The translations under genes and the position numbers were made by a program. A stretch of 64,000 bases of DNA from Azolla caroliniana (lineage: Eukaryota > Polypodiophyta), in the NCBI GenBank assembly GCA_043228905.1, contig JBHGNT010000009.1, forward strand, positions 5,332,001-5,396,000. The letters run 5' to 3'. This document shows positions 13,408 to 25,798 of this stretch, one piece after another (within the stretch, counting starts at the first letter, position 1; every line of letters begins with the position of its first letter). Below the pieces are notes generated by a model. That model had not been told where the DNA came from. It saw only the letters and a program-made list of their open reading frames with translations, and searched no databases.

Positions 13408-16400
13408 ATTAGTAGTCAAATTGGGTTCCTTCAAAAGCTTTGATGCCATAGATTGTAAGCAGAATGTTTCCCCATAGTTTTTGTACAATTTATTGTCGAT
13501 CCTTGATTAAAATTTTAAAAATATCATATTGAAAGTAGTGACAATGAGGTCTATGAATCACTTAAGAGAGTTTTGGGCATTGAGATTGCAATATGTGGAT
13601 TATATCCTATCCAATACATTTTTCTTTACAAACCACCCAAAATGCGTGAGAATAGTTTAAGTGTAGAAGTTCTTTTATGAGAGAAGAATACAATTGTGTT
13701 TATTTGATATGTGAATTGGTTCTAGTGGCTTCATGATCTACATATTGCGACATTGATGAACATGATTGATTGGATGTGCTCCCTTCATATGTGTAGGCAT
13801 CAATTCAAGTTGTAGTAGCACAATCAAATATTATAAGGTCATCAATTACTATTTGGTTGTTTCTACGAGCATCAAAAGAAAGCATGCCAATTTTATATAT
13901 GTTTCAAGGACAAACTACCATATAATATATTGCCCTACAATTGAAATTGGTTTTCCATTATCCGCCAGATACATAAAGAAATTGTATGCATATTCAACGG
14001 TAAGTTATAATATAGAAGTTTATGTCAATCATTGTTATCATATAGCTTGATACCAACTAACTTGTACATATATTTCTTTAAAAGAAAATTAAACTAGGGT
14101 AGGAGGGGACAATGCACCAATTGTAGTAACATGTAAGTTGTCTTCTATGACTTTCTTGATAACTACATGTGTCTGAGAAAAAATATACTCTAAAATCCAG
14201 TCAGACCACTTGTTTTGAATGAGGCCAAGATAGAAATAGTTTGACGATGAATTGTTAATGGATCTACTTTTGAAACAAGGGCAAGGTTGTTATATTCAAA
14301 ACTTTATTGAGGTTACAATCGATATTGGCCCATATACGAGGAGTCTATTGTATTTCCATTTGTTCTCATAATCCTAGAGTTCAAGATTATAATATGGCAT
14401 CATCAATTAGGAAGATAATAAGATATGTCCAATCATGATTTATATGTAGAACTGCAAACTATATTTTGGGTACATTTTCCTTGAATACTTTCATCATTTT
14501 TTTAGGGCTTCATGTTTTGTTTCGTAATTACATGACGAAAGCTCCATTTAAAAGGTTAACTCTTTGAAAGAACGACTCAGACCTGAAATGCCACCTTGTC
14601 ATCTCTATGGAGCTTCAAGCATCCGTTGGAGCATGCTCTTTATAGGGAAATTAGGAGTGAGTTTTCAATCTTTTCAATTTCTTTAACAAGAACAATAAGA
14701 ACATCCTAGAAAATGAATGATACCTAATGGGTGTGAGAATTAGGAAAGTAGTAGCATGATGGGTATGTTTGAACAATTCCCCAATAAGAAATAGAAATTT
14801 ACGTAACAGTTGGGGGGGGGGCTCACCTATAGGTGCTCAATAAATTTACTTTTTGAGATCTTTCTATTTTGTCCCGACATTGGTCTCGACTCTTCCTTGT
14901 TGTTAGACTTTCAATTGTATTTTCAGACTTCTTTGTACTATGGTTTCGAGATCAATATATCTCTTGCTTCGAAATAGATTGTTTTATTGTTCAATCTCTT
15001 TTTAATGTAATAGTACCATTCACTACATTGGGCGGTGAGACCACGTCTTATTCGGACTCCCCGTCGTTACTGTGGATAGCTTAGCCTACTTTGAAAAGGT
15101 TATCAAAGAATAAGTACCAGACATTTTTGTAGAAAGTAGTTGACCTGGTTTTTGTAGAAACTAGTTGGATAATCGTTTTTGAATTATTTTGGACATATTA
15201 ATACATCACGAATAAGAGGCAATGCATCACATTGTTTATTATGCCCATAATGTAATGATCATTATAGTTCATTGACGATACCAGATATCAGGTCCTCGGT
15301 TCTTTGTAAGGATGCGCTTACCACTAAAGGCACTCAATGGATCTTTGAGTACAATTGGAATTATTGATTGTGAACTTTATCCTAATAGTTTCCTCGTAAG
15401 ATGCTGAATTCCTGGGTAACAAATATATTACTTACTCTTAACCGTCTAAGTGTAAAACATAGCTTTGATCAATGAGGGATTGAAAATGCCTTCAAACTGG
15501 TTAGAAATATATTGCATACTATATGGGTAAAATTACTATGGTTTAAAAGTGAGCTCAACGCACCCATCATACCTCACTTCTAACTTTTTAGAGTTTGTTA
15601 TATATCATATTTCAGCTATATTCTATTTTCTTTTGGTTTTATCTACTTTCATCGTGATTGAATAAGAGAGGGGACCTCTAGAGAACCGGATGGCCATCCC
15701 TACATCAATAATACAAACATTGGCATTGAATGAATTGAAGACAAAAAATCGTGGATCCTTTGTGCATTTCAGCAAGTTGTCAACATTGGTGGTATTCATA
15801 ATACACACGCTTTCTTGGTACACATGTTGCCTTGATATACTGGAGGATGCATTGGGTGACATGGGATGTACCTTGTATAAAGGCAAGGACAATTTATCAT
15901 ATTCTATTATTCGATACAACAGAACGGGCGATTAGGCCGACATCTTACAAGTGAAATATCCATTGGTAAGCACTCTCTTCACCTATGAATATCTACCATA
16001 TTGAAATTTCCTCCACTACTACAAGAGCACATGTTTTTGTCCTTAAGAAAATCCCATATAAGTTATGTCCTTCAATGCCCACAAATATGTCTTTCAATGC
16101 TATTTCTAATATTAAATTAAATTGAGACTATCAAAAGTTTATTTCTCATGGAGCTTGACAACAACCTAAAGTGTGTCGGTATAAAGATAAGACCCCACCT
16201 TGTTTAATGTAAGAGAGGTGCCACTAATAGAGGTATTGAATGGCTTGCCTATTCAATTCAAGACTATATAAATCTCTTTAACAAAAATCTCATTGAAGCA
16301 AATCATTGTCACTCATGTGCCTTGACACTTAATCTTGTCTTCCTCCCTCACATCTATGGAAAATATAATGTTACAAGAAACGAAATCTATTTATGGTTGT

Positions 16401-16450
16401 GTTTTTATTTCAATTGGCTTTCTGGTATGTCATTATTTTAAATCCTTGGA
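13408..16450. other. AT-rich intergenic DNA, no gene recognised
   Basis: Open frames up to 98 codons occur on both strands around 15.6-15.9 kb, but neither resembles a known family and they are mutual shadows. A run of nine or more G lies at about 14811-14821. Confidence 0.45.
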
Positions 16451-16660
16451 TTATGGGAGTTGAATTTGTGAAGAGGATTTTTGTACGGGAGAATGAAAAA
16501 TGATTACGTAAAACCAATACTTTAGGAGAAAAGAGCTATGCTATACTTTTCGACTCTTGGGTTATGGGGAATTGAATTTGTGAAGTCGTTTTGTTGAACG
16601 TTGTGGAAAATTAATAAGTAAAACCAAAATTTGAGGAGAAAAGTGTTCGTTAAATGTTCA
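16451..16660. repeat. Diverged tandem duplication, unit about 107 bp
   Basis: GGATTATGGGAGTTGAATTT near 16447 and GGTTATGGGGAATTGAATTT near 16558 each lead into GTGAAG, a GTAAAACCAA stretch and AGGAGAAAAG. Indels and substitutions are frequent, so the duplication is old. Confidence 0.65.
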
Positions 16661-17555
16661 TGAAGTGTAATGATCTCGATGTCAAAAGACAAAGGCTTTT
16701 TGTAATACACACAGGCACATTTTTAGATCCGTGTCTTTTCGCTTGACCCAACAGCCTTCATATGAAGTTGCACGAGTGTTACAAACACGTTATCATGATA
16801 TGCACACATTTTGTTTGCAATAATAATTTTGAATGGATATATAAACGATAAATGTCTAAGAATGTACTTAAAGTCTGCATGCATGCAGTATCTTCGTGGT
16901 ACATATTATAATGTAATGAATCCTTGACAGAAGTATCAATGTTCTCCCCTCGTGAAACTAATAGATGGATGGATCGTCGTCACAATTCACAATACCCCCC
17001 ACACAAAAAGAAGCCTTTCGAAAGTACGTTTGGAAGAGCAAAACACATTATACTGAAAAGTACTTGCAGGTCGGGCAAGCGAGCGTACCGTATATTATAC
17101 ATGCTATTATCAAGGGAAGGAGAAGGCAGGTATTTTGTATCCATCGGCCCACACACTGTTGGATAAGGATCTTCGTATTGTGGGCAGTGCTAGGTCGGGG
17201 GAACCGATCTTAAATGTGGCTCATCAACCATTTCAGAAGGCTTTTTCTGTATGTGAGGTGGGGCAGCTTATCGAACCATCAGCTGCTTCTGTAGGTGGAT
17301 GGATATACTATATAGCCCATGCCTTTCGAATGCAACACTAGGTAGTGGCTCGTAGCTATAGTAGCAGAACTAGCAGTATGCAACTTGATCAACCCCTCCC
17401 GAGATGCAGGATTGATCACACAGAGCCTTTCACTTCCACTTCCGGGCAGAATGTGCGTGGTACGTACCTAAGAGAGGTCTTTTTAAAATTTTTTTTTTTT
17501 TTTAAGGGTTTTGGATGAGGTTTGTGTGGACCATGTGTGTGCACTGTGGACGGGA
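16661..17555. other. Intergenic DNA with short open frames, no gene recognised
   Basis: Three overlapping plus-strand frames of 68-82 codons lie at 16924-17341. None shows a recognisable domain, signal peptide or splice continuation. The GC content is locally higher than upstream. Confidence 0.4.
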
Positions 17556-17559
17556 CGAG

Positions 17560-17680
17560 GTCACGCGACCCGGCCGGATCTGGACACGTGTGAAAAGGAG
17601 GAGGTCACGTGACCCGCCGGGCCGGATGTCCACACGTGTGAAACAGGGCCAGGAGGGGGGGGGGGGGGGGGTCACGTGAC
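17560..17680. promoter_or_regulatory. Cluster of four CACGTG palindromes with a poly-G run
   Basis: CACGTG occurs at 17585-17590, 17606-17611, 17633-17638 and 17673-17678. Two sit inside GACACGTGTG or CACACGTGTG and two inside GTCACGTGAC. CACGTG is the plant G-box core bound by bHLH and bZIP factors. The block is an imperfect duplication of a GTCACGYGACCC plus GGCCGGAT unit. It ends in a run of 17 G at 17655-17671. It lies about 2.2 kb upstream of the methyltransferase ATG, so regulation of that gene is possible but inferred. Confidence 0.6.
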
Positions 17681-17809
17681 CCCTTGGTCCCTAAAATGTA
17701 AAAAAAAAAAGATTTTTTGTTCTTTTCAAAATTTCAGCCAAAAGTGTATCTCTAGTTCTCAGAATTTACCGATTTGGCCTCCCCCCCAAAAACCCCTTTT
17801 TTCTCTGTC

Positions 17810-18000
17810 GGTAACCCTAATTCCTTTCCTCCTTTTTACTATACATAATTGCTGTAACCCTAATTCCTTTCCTCCTTTTTATTATAATTGCAGTAACCCT
17901 AATTGCTTTCCTCCTTTTTATTATAATTGCAGTAACCCTAATTCCTTTCCTCCTTTTTATTATACATAATTGCAGTAACCCTAATTCCTTTCCTCCTTTC
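17810..18000 (+). repeat. Minisatellite of 39-43 bp built on GTAACCCTAATT
   Basis: About four and a half copies of a unit starting GTAACCCTAATTCCTTTCC, then CCTTTTTATTATA and AATTGCA. Individual copies differ by presence of CATA and single substitutions. Each unit carries one telomere-like ACCCTAA word. Confidence 0.88.
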
Positions 18001-18722
18001 CTGCTTTTGTTCCTTTCTCTCTCTCTTTCTTTTGGTTGTATTTGGCCTTTTGACGGTAACCCTAATTTTCTCTCCTTCCATATCCTTTTTTTTTTTCCTG
18101 TTTTGTTTTTTTGCAGGGTGGAAAGGAAAAGTTAAAACCCTAACGAATCCCTGACTTCTCCCTTTTTTTTTTTCCTCTCAAAAAGGTTTCTGGATGCCCT
18201 AATTGAGATATGTCTACATTACCCCCTTCGACGATCTCCATCTCTGAAACCCTAAATTTTAGCGAGACCTGCATATACCCGTGTCTGTATACCGTAGGGC
18301 CTCAAAACCCTAAAAAACCTACGCTCTGAAACCCTAGAAAAGCTGAACGAGCTTCATTGTGGAGTGTTATGCAATGACAGAAAGTACAGCGCCTCAAAGA
18401 ATGCTACTAATCTTCCTGTTTGAAGACCCTAAAATATAGAGGAGATTTATATTGAGGTTCGAAACCCTAATCTCTACAGGGGATCATAACCCTAATGATG
18501 AGGATTAAAACCCTAGTGACCTTATCTACAGTGGAGCTTCACCAAACCGAAGCTGAAATCCCAACCTAAACCCTAGTGAAACCCTAATCCAAAATTTCGT
18601 AAGAAACTCCCAATGTAATTCAAACCCTAATGTAATTTAAAACGATACTGCAAGACCTGATCCAAGATCCTGATCTTATTAAACTCGAGTTGGTCTAAAG
18701 CCCTAATCCAAAACCCTAACAT
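17812..18722 (+). promoter_or_regulatory. Telobox-like (ACCCTAA/ACCCTAG) motif cluster upstream of the methyltransferase gene
   Basis: More than a dozen plant-telomere-like words (AAACCCTAA, AAACCCTAG, AACCCTAAT) are scattered over about 900 bp on the same strand. The first part is inside the minisatellite and the rest lies at irregular spacing to about 18720. Teloboxes are known plant promoter elements bound by Myb-like TRB proteins. The irregular spacing argues against a true internal telomere array. The 5' UTR of the methyltransferase gene may begin in or after this block. Confidence 0.6.
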
Positions 18723-19339
18723 AGCAATCCAACGGCAGGCAGGCAGGCACGGATTGGAACCCAAACGTTTTTAATTAACAGCATCATCGGATTGATTTAC
18801 TGTTATTGGAATTACGAGTATTAAAATGAAAAACCAAAAGAAGCAAAGCAAAATCAAGAAAGGAGAAGAAAGTAAGAACAGAACAGCTGTGTTTTCTTTT
18901 TTAGTAAACAAAAAAAAGAAACAGAGGAATTAATTTAATATTGGCTATATATATGTATGTATGTATACATATACATATTTACTGCACAATAACAAAAGAA
19001 AAGGGCTTTGAAAAAGAAAGGAAAAAGAAATTAATTCATTAAAACAACAGAAAAAGCTCGAAATTGATTAATTATACACAGACAGAGAGTTATGGCTTCA
19101 TTTAATGTGTTTTTTTTATTATCTATTTTTGTTTTTTGGCTTTATTATTTTTGATCTTTTGTGGGATTAATTCGTAATAATATCGATTTAAATTAATTAT
19201 TCATACTAATTTATGTGGCTGCTATTGGATGGATCCCACAAAACACACAACACACACACACACTCTGTCTTTTTCTTCTTTTCTTTTTCTCTCTTTCTTT
19301 CTCTGTCTCTGAGTGTTTCCAAAACAAACAGTACTATTA

Positions 19340-19411
19340 GCCATCATCATCATCATCATCATAACCACCATCATCATAACCATAACCATCATCATCATCA
19401 TCATCCTCCCC
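19340..19411 (+). repeat. CAT-rich trinucleotide microsatellite in the presumed 5' UTR
   Basis: CATCATCATCATCATCAT and CCACCATCATCATAACCATA repeats lie about 460 bp upstream of the methyltransferase start codon. A short open frame through it reads as poly-His and is taken as fortuitous. Confidence 0.8.
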
Positions 19412-19870
19412 ATCATCCATTTACTCTGCAATTCCTGTCCATGTCCTCTGGTTCTTTACTACCACCATTAGTTTGATGATTCTCTGTAGCTCGCCTAGGT
19501 TCTGCTACTTGCTCACCCCAACCCCCCCAAAAATCCAGACCTTACTACTTCATTCCTCTTCAATCTTCATGATGAGGATGCATGATTTTGTCTCAGTATT
19601 CTGGTCTTGAAAGAGAGAGAGAGTAATACCTAGATTCCTACAAAGGCTAGATTCTCTCTCACATTGCAAATTCTAAGCATGTAGACATGCCCTAACATTT
19701 GGATTCCAGCACATACAGATTCTTGCATTACCTCTCTTTAGCACCTTACATCCTCATCACACTGTCTTCTGATTGCACAGAAATCCTTTTCCTTTTGATT
19801 CTGACATTCATACCCAACGATCTGAACCCTTTCGATTTTTGAGGTTCGAAATTAAAAAAGATCGTTATCG

Positions 19871-22800
19871 ATGATGATGAATCGACCCTCGACCCGAACC
19901 TCCCCTGCTTCTCGTGTCATGGACCAATTGAATGAAGAATCTTCTCCCTCTATGAAAACAGCATCAATCATCATGGATGATTGGAAGCCTTTCAATGGCG
20001 ATTCTAATGCAATTTATGGATCGGCAAAGATTGACAATCTTAATGGTAATAACACCATGACCACCACCACCATCACTGCCAACAACAACATTAGCAATGC
20101 CTCATCAGAGTATCCCATCAAATCCAATTGTTCAGGACAGAGCCGGGCGAAGCGCGGCTTTGCTCTTTCGCTCGGGACGAGTATGCTACTCTCATTTCTG
20201 AGTATTTTTACATTTGTTGGGATGATAGGGACGAGGAGCCCGGGGTATAATTTGCAATTGGTACCATCATTAGGGTCGATACATAGACCCTATCGGCGCA
20301 TCCAAGCCGAGTTTCTGAATGTTGATCCTTTGAGAGTGGGTATTTTCGATCAAGGCTCGGTGAGAGTGAAAGAGCTTCCTGCTTGTGATCCCGGCGAAGA
20401 TGATCTCGTTCCTTGTTATAATAAGAATGCTACCAGTTTGTCATTTGGAGAAGGTAATTCGGATCGACAATGTATTCAACCATCAATGGGGAAGCTAAGG
20501 CAACAATGCCTGATTCCATCTCCAGATGAATACAGAATTCCTCCAAGATGGCCATCTTCTAGAGACAATGTTTGGCTCGGAAACATGAAGTTTGCTTCAC
20601 AATCGACTTTGTCCGGAACACGATTAATAAGGTTTTAACTCTCAGATTCAGCTAATCTCTTTTACTTCTCCTCTTTACTATGTGTGAGTAGTGCTCACTT
20701 ATAATGTGGGCTGTTTTTGTACACACATAATTAATGATGTTCTCTAAATGCATGACAGTCTCCAAACTAGTCCCACTAAATGATCACTAGTAGCATAAGT
20801 AGTATCTGATCATGTGGGTTGTTTTTACATTTATAATACTTTTCCTCTTTCTTTAATGTCTGATGTGTTTTCTAGGTTGAAGGTAGGGAGTGATGATGTG
20901 GTTCATCTTGATATGGATCAAATCGGCATTGATGCATTGGATCAACATGCCCAATTAATGTCTAAGCTTATGTTTTCTTTATCTACCAATCAAGCCAAGG
21001 TATGATGATGTTTTCATGAAGCTTTGATCATAACATACATGAATGCACATTCTCATTACCTAGCTCTCTTTGTTCTTAACCATCTACAGTAATAGCAGGA
21101 TAAGATAGAGAGGGATCCATTTTGGTATTGAATTTCTTAGAACCATGGTCTTTTTGTTAATGTATCTACTATCATTTGCTTCTAGGCTTTCGTCATGTAC
21201 ATATGCATCAACAATCATGGGTCATGTGTGGTTGGGAACTGAACCACTGATTATGATGAAATGTGTATTGGAAGAACCTGAAATTAAGCCATGCTTTTTA
21301 GGGAATTATTGTATAAATATGAAAAGGTTTTTAAGCATATTTGGACTGACATTACCTTGTAAAATGGTCATTGTTGAAAGATTCCAATGGTGCTGGACAT
21401 CAATTGTGGTTTGAATCGGATCCGCAATCACATCGATAATGCGATCACTTTATGTTTGTCTCCATATGAGGTCAATGGAAGTCAAGTTCAATTCTCTCTG
21501 GAAAGAGGATTACCTGCAATGATAGGCTCTTTATTTAATTCGCAATTGCCATTCCCGAGTTTCTCCTTCGATATGATCCATTGCTTCGATTGCAACTTCG
21601 ATTTGACATGGAATGGTTTGTTTGTTATAACTCAACGATTTTGTTTTTGTTTTTCTTCTTATTGAATGGCTCCAATGAAGAAATTCCTAGTTGTTGATAT
21701 ATAAAAAAACAAACTCGTGTATAAACAAATGCCGTGTTTGTTGTAGATGGAATTCGGCTTTTAGAATTGGATCGGCTATTGAAACCGGGCGGGATATTTG
21801 TTCATGCACCAATCGGAGAAAATGTAGCCAGGAAAGAGCATATCAAGCAACACTTAGCAAACAAGCTATGTTGGTCATCTCTATCGGAAGACGATAAAAC
21901 GAATGTTTGGCATAAGGCATCTAATCATAGTTGTTATGTCTCTTCGAGGTATGTCTTTTTCTATGAGACTTAGTTTCTCAAAAATGTATTGAGGTTCCCA
22001 TTCACAAAAAGATTGTGAAATTATCGACATTTATATCCAACCAATTCCATGTTCTTTTTACTTTCCTCATTAATGTAGGGCCAAACCAAGGATATGTGAC
22101 AAAGTGGTGGAAACAGGTGCTACTTGGTATTCACCATTACGTCCTTGTGTTACCACTGGAAGCATCACTAAAGCGAAAAATGATCGAGTGAATAATGGAG
22201 GGTCTTTGAATGGTACTTTTTTGGTGTTTCTTTGCTTTGTTTTCAAGTGAAGATAATCGGGATGCAAAACCACTTCTAATAAAGCACATTGGTCTTGTAC
22301 TCCTAGAATTTTCAAGTGAAGAACTTTTGGATCGTTATGATGATTCACTTGTTTGGTCGGGAATAGTGAAGAGCTATTGGTCTTTACTATCTCCATTACT
22401 CTTTTCCGACCACCCGAAACGTCCTGGCGAAGAGGATCCATTGCCTCCTTCGAACATTGTACGCAATGTGATGGATATGAATGCATTGCATGGGAGCCTG
22501 AATGTTGCACTTTTGAAAGCAAAGAAGTCGGTGTGGGTAATGAATGTTATTCCTCGAAATGCACCAGACACATTATCTTCTATCTACGAACAAGGACTGA
22601 TAGGAGTTCAACATGATTGGTGGGTGTTTTTAGTTCCTCACTTGGCATATTTTTAAGGCCTTTATTAAGAAGAAGAAAGAACCTTTTTATGTACATATAA
22701 ATGTACTCAAGACATGGATTGCTAATCTCCTAAAGAATGGTATATTTTTGAGGTTTAAGGATTATTTGTTGGCTAAAAGACTATGTTCTATATTGGGGCT

Positions 22801-23297
22801 CAAGGATAATCCAAAACTATAACATAGATTTGAAACTGTATTGTAGGTGTGAACCTTTTCCAACATATCCACGAACATATGATCTCTTGCATGGCATTGG
22901 GGTTCTTTCTCAACAAGAAAATTCTAAATCTAGTGGGTGTGGCCTCTCGAATCTTCTCCTTGAAATGGACCGAATCTTACGTCCAGAAGTAAGTGTCGAC
23001 AAACTCATTATATTTTCTTATTACATATCAATTACAAACAACTCACAACAGCTAAGGGAGAAATACTATAAAATTTGGAGTTCTCCTCAAATGTTGACAA
23101 TAGCATTTTTGTTTTTCGGATGTATATAGGGATGGGTTATTTTGAGGGATCGAGTTGACCTGATAGGAGATGCAAGGATTGCGGCATCTCAAATGAAGTG
23201 GGAAACTCGAGTTATTTCGGTTGAAGGCTTAGAAGAGCAAGAGCTCCTTGTTTGCCAAAAGACATTTTGGAAGGTCCAACGATCAAATGTTTCATGA
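19871..23297 (+). CDS. QUA2-like PMT-family (Methyltransf_29) putative pectin methyltransferase, 8 exons
   Basis: Predicted type II Golgi membrane protein of the plant PMT family; QUASIMODO2 and its paralogues act in homogalacturonan methyl-esterification. Exons: 19871-20631, 20876-20999, 21381-21615, 21747-21948, 22079-22212, 22307-22619, 22847-22988, 23130-23297. All are GT-AG and in phase, giving 692 aa (Arabidopsis QUA2 is 684). There is a Ser/Thr/Asn-rich cytosolic tail, a membrane anchor at about 97-119, then [16 protein letters not shown] and [89 protein letters not shown] and EMDRILRP follow in family order. The SAM motif I, normally LDIGCGxGxFG, reads [13 protein letters not shown], so catalytic competence is uncertain. 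The acceptors of exons 3 (21380/21381) and 6 (22306/22307) are the least certain. ATG 19871 is the first of two adjacent in-frame ATG triplets. Confidence 0.9.
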
Positions 23298-24417
23298 AAA
23301 CAAAATCTTTTGTTTTGGAGGCATTGGAACTGTAAATTTAGTATATATATATATATACACATAAATATATGCCTACCTAGATTGTCCTCTCAACACTCAT
23401 TCAAGGTACTTTTCATACCTAAAAGACGGGCAAAGGGATAGATGCATTATTAATTCTTTTATTGCAAGTTATATATCTATATTATATATGACAATTGGAT
23501 TCAACATATTCAACATGTATACACTACATTAAATTCAATCAAGAATTGTATGCTTCTTCTTCTTCTCAGCCACTTTTCACATTGTGGATGGATATTGTGT
23601 TGGAAAACGTAAAAAGTTAACAAGGAAAACATTTGTCCAATAACCTATCAAGCACTTGAAAAGCGGCGGAAAAAAGAAAGAATCTTGTTACACCTTGACA
23701 TTTCCGAAACACGAGAAAGATGTTGCCTTTTGAGTTTCTTAGGATGTTTACCTTGCAATCGAAAGATATATAGGCGTGAGCATTGATTGAGCATGGAAGA
23801 ATATAAGTTTGAATGGTGATGGAAGAGATAATATCTTTTTCATATGTAAAATAAGTTATTGCATGGTAGAGAATATATGATTGTTAATGATGTTCTCTCA
23901 CTATCATTGATTTTGATTGTATATGCTAATATGCATGGTTGGTGACTAATCTACTCGACTTTATAACCCACACAAACACAATTAAATGGAACATGTTCCA
24001 ATACATAAGAGTTAAATTAGATTAATTCACATTACTTGATGGTGTCCCAATTGTTTATATCTTCTCTCACGACATCACGCTCTCCATGGTTTAGATTCCC
24101 AGTGGTATCACAAAGATTTGCGCGTGCATGTGAAATGTGAGTGGGACCACATGGGACTTGAACTAGAGAGGATGGGAACATCGAAGCTTCAAGGGTCGAG
24201 AGCACGAAAATGCTAGATTTCATAGTTGGTCTCTTTAGAGGAGTGGAATTAGTGTTCCAGCAGGCACCCTCGGGTAAACTGGAGTTTGGAACTTCTGAGC
24301 TTGTATTTGATTACATAAATGTGTGTAAATTGTATATATGTGTGCGTGTGAAAAACAATTGGCTCGTCTAAATTTACACATGTGTATATGTGAGTAAGTG
24401 CATAGATTTAGATGTTT
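23298..24417. other. 3' flank of the methyltransferase gene, no gene recognised
   Basis: AT-rich DNA with a short TA/CA repeat at about 23343-23370, presumably inside the 3' UTR. No open frame of note occurs before the 5-bp duplication GCATG (24418-24422) that marks the retrotransposon nest. Confidence 0.6.
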
Positions 24418-24422
24418 GCATG

Positions 24423-25012
24423 TGATAGGAACTAGTGTAGAAGTATTGCTCGGCCACAACCGAGTCTCAAATCACTTTATGAAGGACCAAACACAGAAAT
24501 GGGAAATAGGCATGTTGAATGCAAGTACACAAAACAACGATAGAGAACACATGATGTTTACATGGAAAACCCTAATCGGGAAAAACCACGGGAGCCCACG
24601 GACTCTGAACTATCACTATGTGAGAGGAAATACAAAGTGGTAACATAGACGCAATGACCTTGTGCTCGCGACCTTCGCCAGACGGCGGTTACAACAGAAA
24701 GTGCTCATAGCTACTCTCTCGCTCTCTCTCGCTCTCTCTCTCTCTCTCTCTGTACAACAATAATAACAACACTCTTCTTCTGTTATTGCCCTAAGTCATA
24801 TTTATACTCACATGACCTTAGGGCTATTTACAAATATAGCCTCAGTGGGCTTACTCTATCATATTTACAAATGTGTGTCTTGGATTTGGTTTGCACTGGA
24901 TCCATCCAGATTTACTCGATCTGGTTTCCGGGTCTCATCCGAAACCCTTCCGGATCCAGTTCCTTCATCCGGCTCGTCCGGTTCTCATCCGGAGGGACCA
25001 AATTCCTAACAA
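24423..25012 (-). repeat. Copia-A 3' LTR
   Basis: The plus strand starts TGATAGGAACTAG and ends AATTCCTAACA. It pairs with 61449-62008. It holds a long CT tract at about 24714-24750 and many CCGGAT words near 24900-25000. A polypurine tract, read on the minus strand as GAAGGGGGAGTT, abuts it at 25013-25024. Confidence 0.9.
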
Positions 25013-25726
25013 ACTCCCCCTTCACTCCGGCATGGGATTTCTCGTTAATTTGATCCGTCTGCGGTATGCATCCAGCTTGTCGGTTGAAAGCACCTTGGTC
25101 AGCAAATCTGATCCGTCTTCGGTACGTGTCCAGCTTGTTGGTTGAAAGCACCTTGGTCAACATATCCGATCCGTTCTCCTTCGTGTGGATCTTCGTAAGC
25201 ACGAAGTCTTGATCTTCTACCTTCTCTCGGAGCCAGTGATATCTCCTTTGGATGTGCTTGGTCCGGGAATGGTAGGCCACATTCTTCGCAAGGTGGATGA
25301 CACTTTGAATGTCGTAATAGAGCCGGTATTCCTCATGTCGGATCCCTAGCTCTCCGATGAAGTCCTTCATCCAGATTACTTCCTTGCCGGCTTCACAACT
25401 GCCATATACTCCAGTTCCGTTGTTGATAGTGCAACGGACTTCTGCAACCTCGATTGCCACGATACGACTGCATAAGTCATAACATATTCGGATGTAGACC
25501 GGCTGGTATCCGCATCAGTCGACATATCTGAATCAGTGAATCCGGTTTAGCAGCGCCAAATTAGAGGCACATACTCGAGGTGCCAAATCAGAGTATCCAC
25601 TTGGCCGTGTTCCAATGCTCTTTTCCAGGATTGCTCATGAACCGACTCACCACTTCGACTGCATATTCGATATCCGGACAGGTACACACCATTGCGTACA
25701 TCAAGCTCCCGACGGTAGAGACATAT
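25013..25726 (-). pseudogene. Copia-A RT C-terminus and RNase H piece
   Basis: Minus-strand reading gives the RT end (VGSLMYAMV, CPDIEYAVEVVSRF, NPGKEHWNTAKW). Frameshifts follow, then the RNase H tail (AGKEVIWMKDFIGELG, SVIHLAKNVAYHSRTKHI, RYHWLREKV, SDMLTKVLS), typical of Ty1/copia. The frame is broken near 25460-25560. The upstream RT part with the catalytic YVDD is missing because the adjoining chromovirus fragment begins at 25727. Confidence 0.85.
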
Positions 25727-25798
25727 TGTCACGGACAAGTATAATAGAGTAGAACAAAGATAAGACTAGAGAACAAGAGAGAGTAAAAGAACAAGAAC

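Noticed and set aside
15623-15935. Opposed 98- and 81-codon frames
   Set aside because: Mutually overlapping on opposite strands with no recognised family; cannot be supported as genes.
16924-17341. Three overlapping plus-strand frames of 68-82 codons
   Set aside because: No recognisable domain, no consistent splice sites joining them, and no conserved-looking motif.
17676-17969. 97-codon Pro/Phe/Asn-rich frame
   Set aside because: Translation of the telobox minisatellite; no independent support.
17812-18722. True internal telomere or chromosome-fusion site
   Set aside because: Words are irregularly spaced and embedded in other sequence rather than a contiguous (CCCTAAA)n array.
19213-19476. 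His-rich 87-codon frame upstream of the methyltransferase
   Set aside because: Created by a CAT/CAC microsatellite; no domain, and it lies in the probable 5' UTR.
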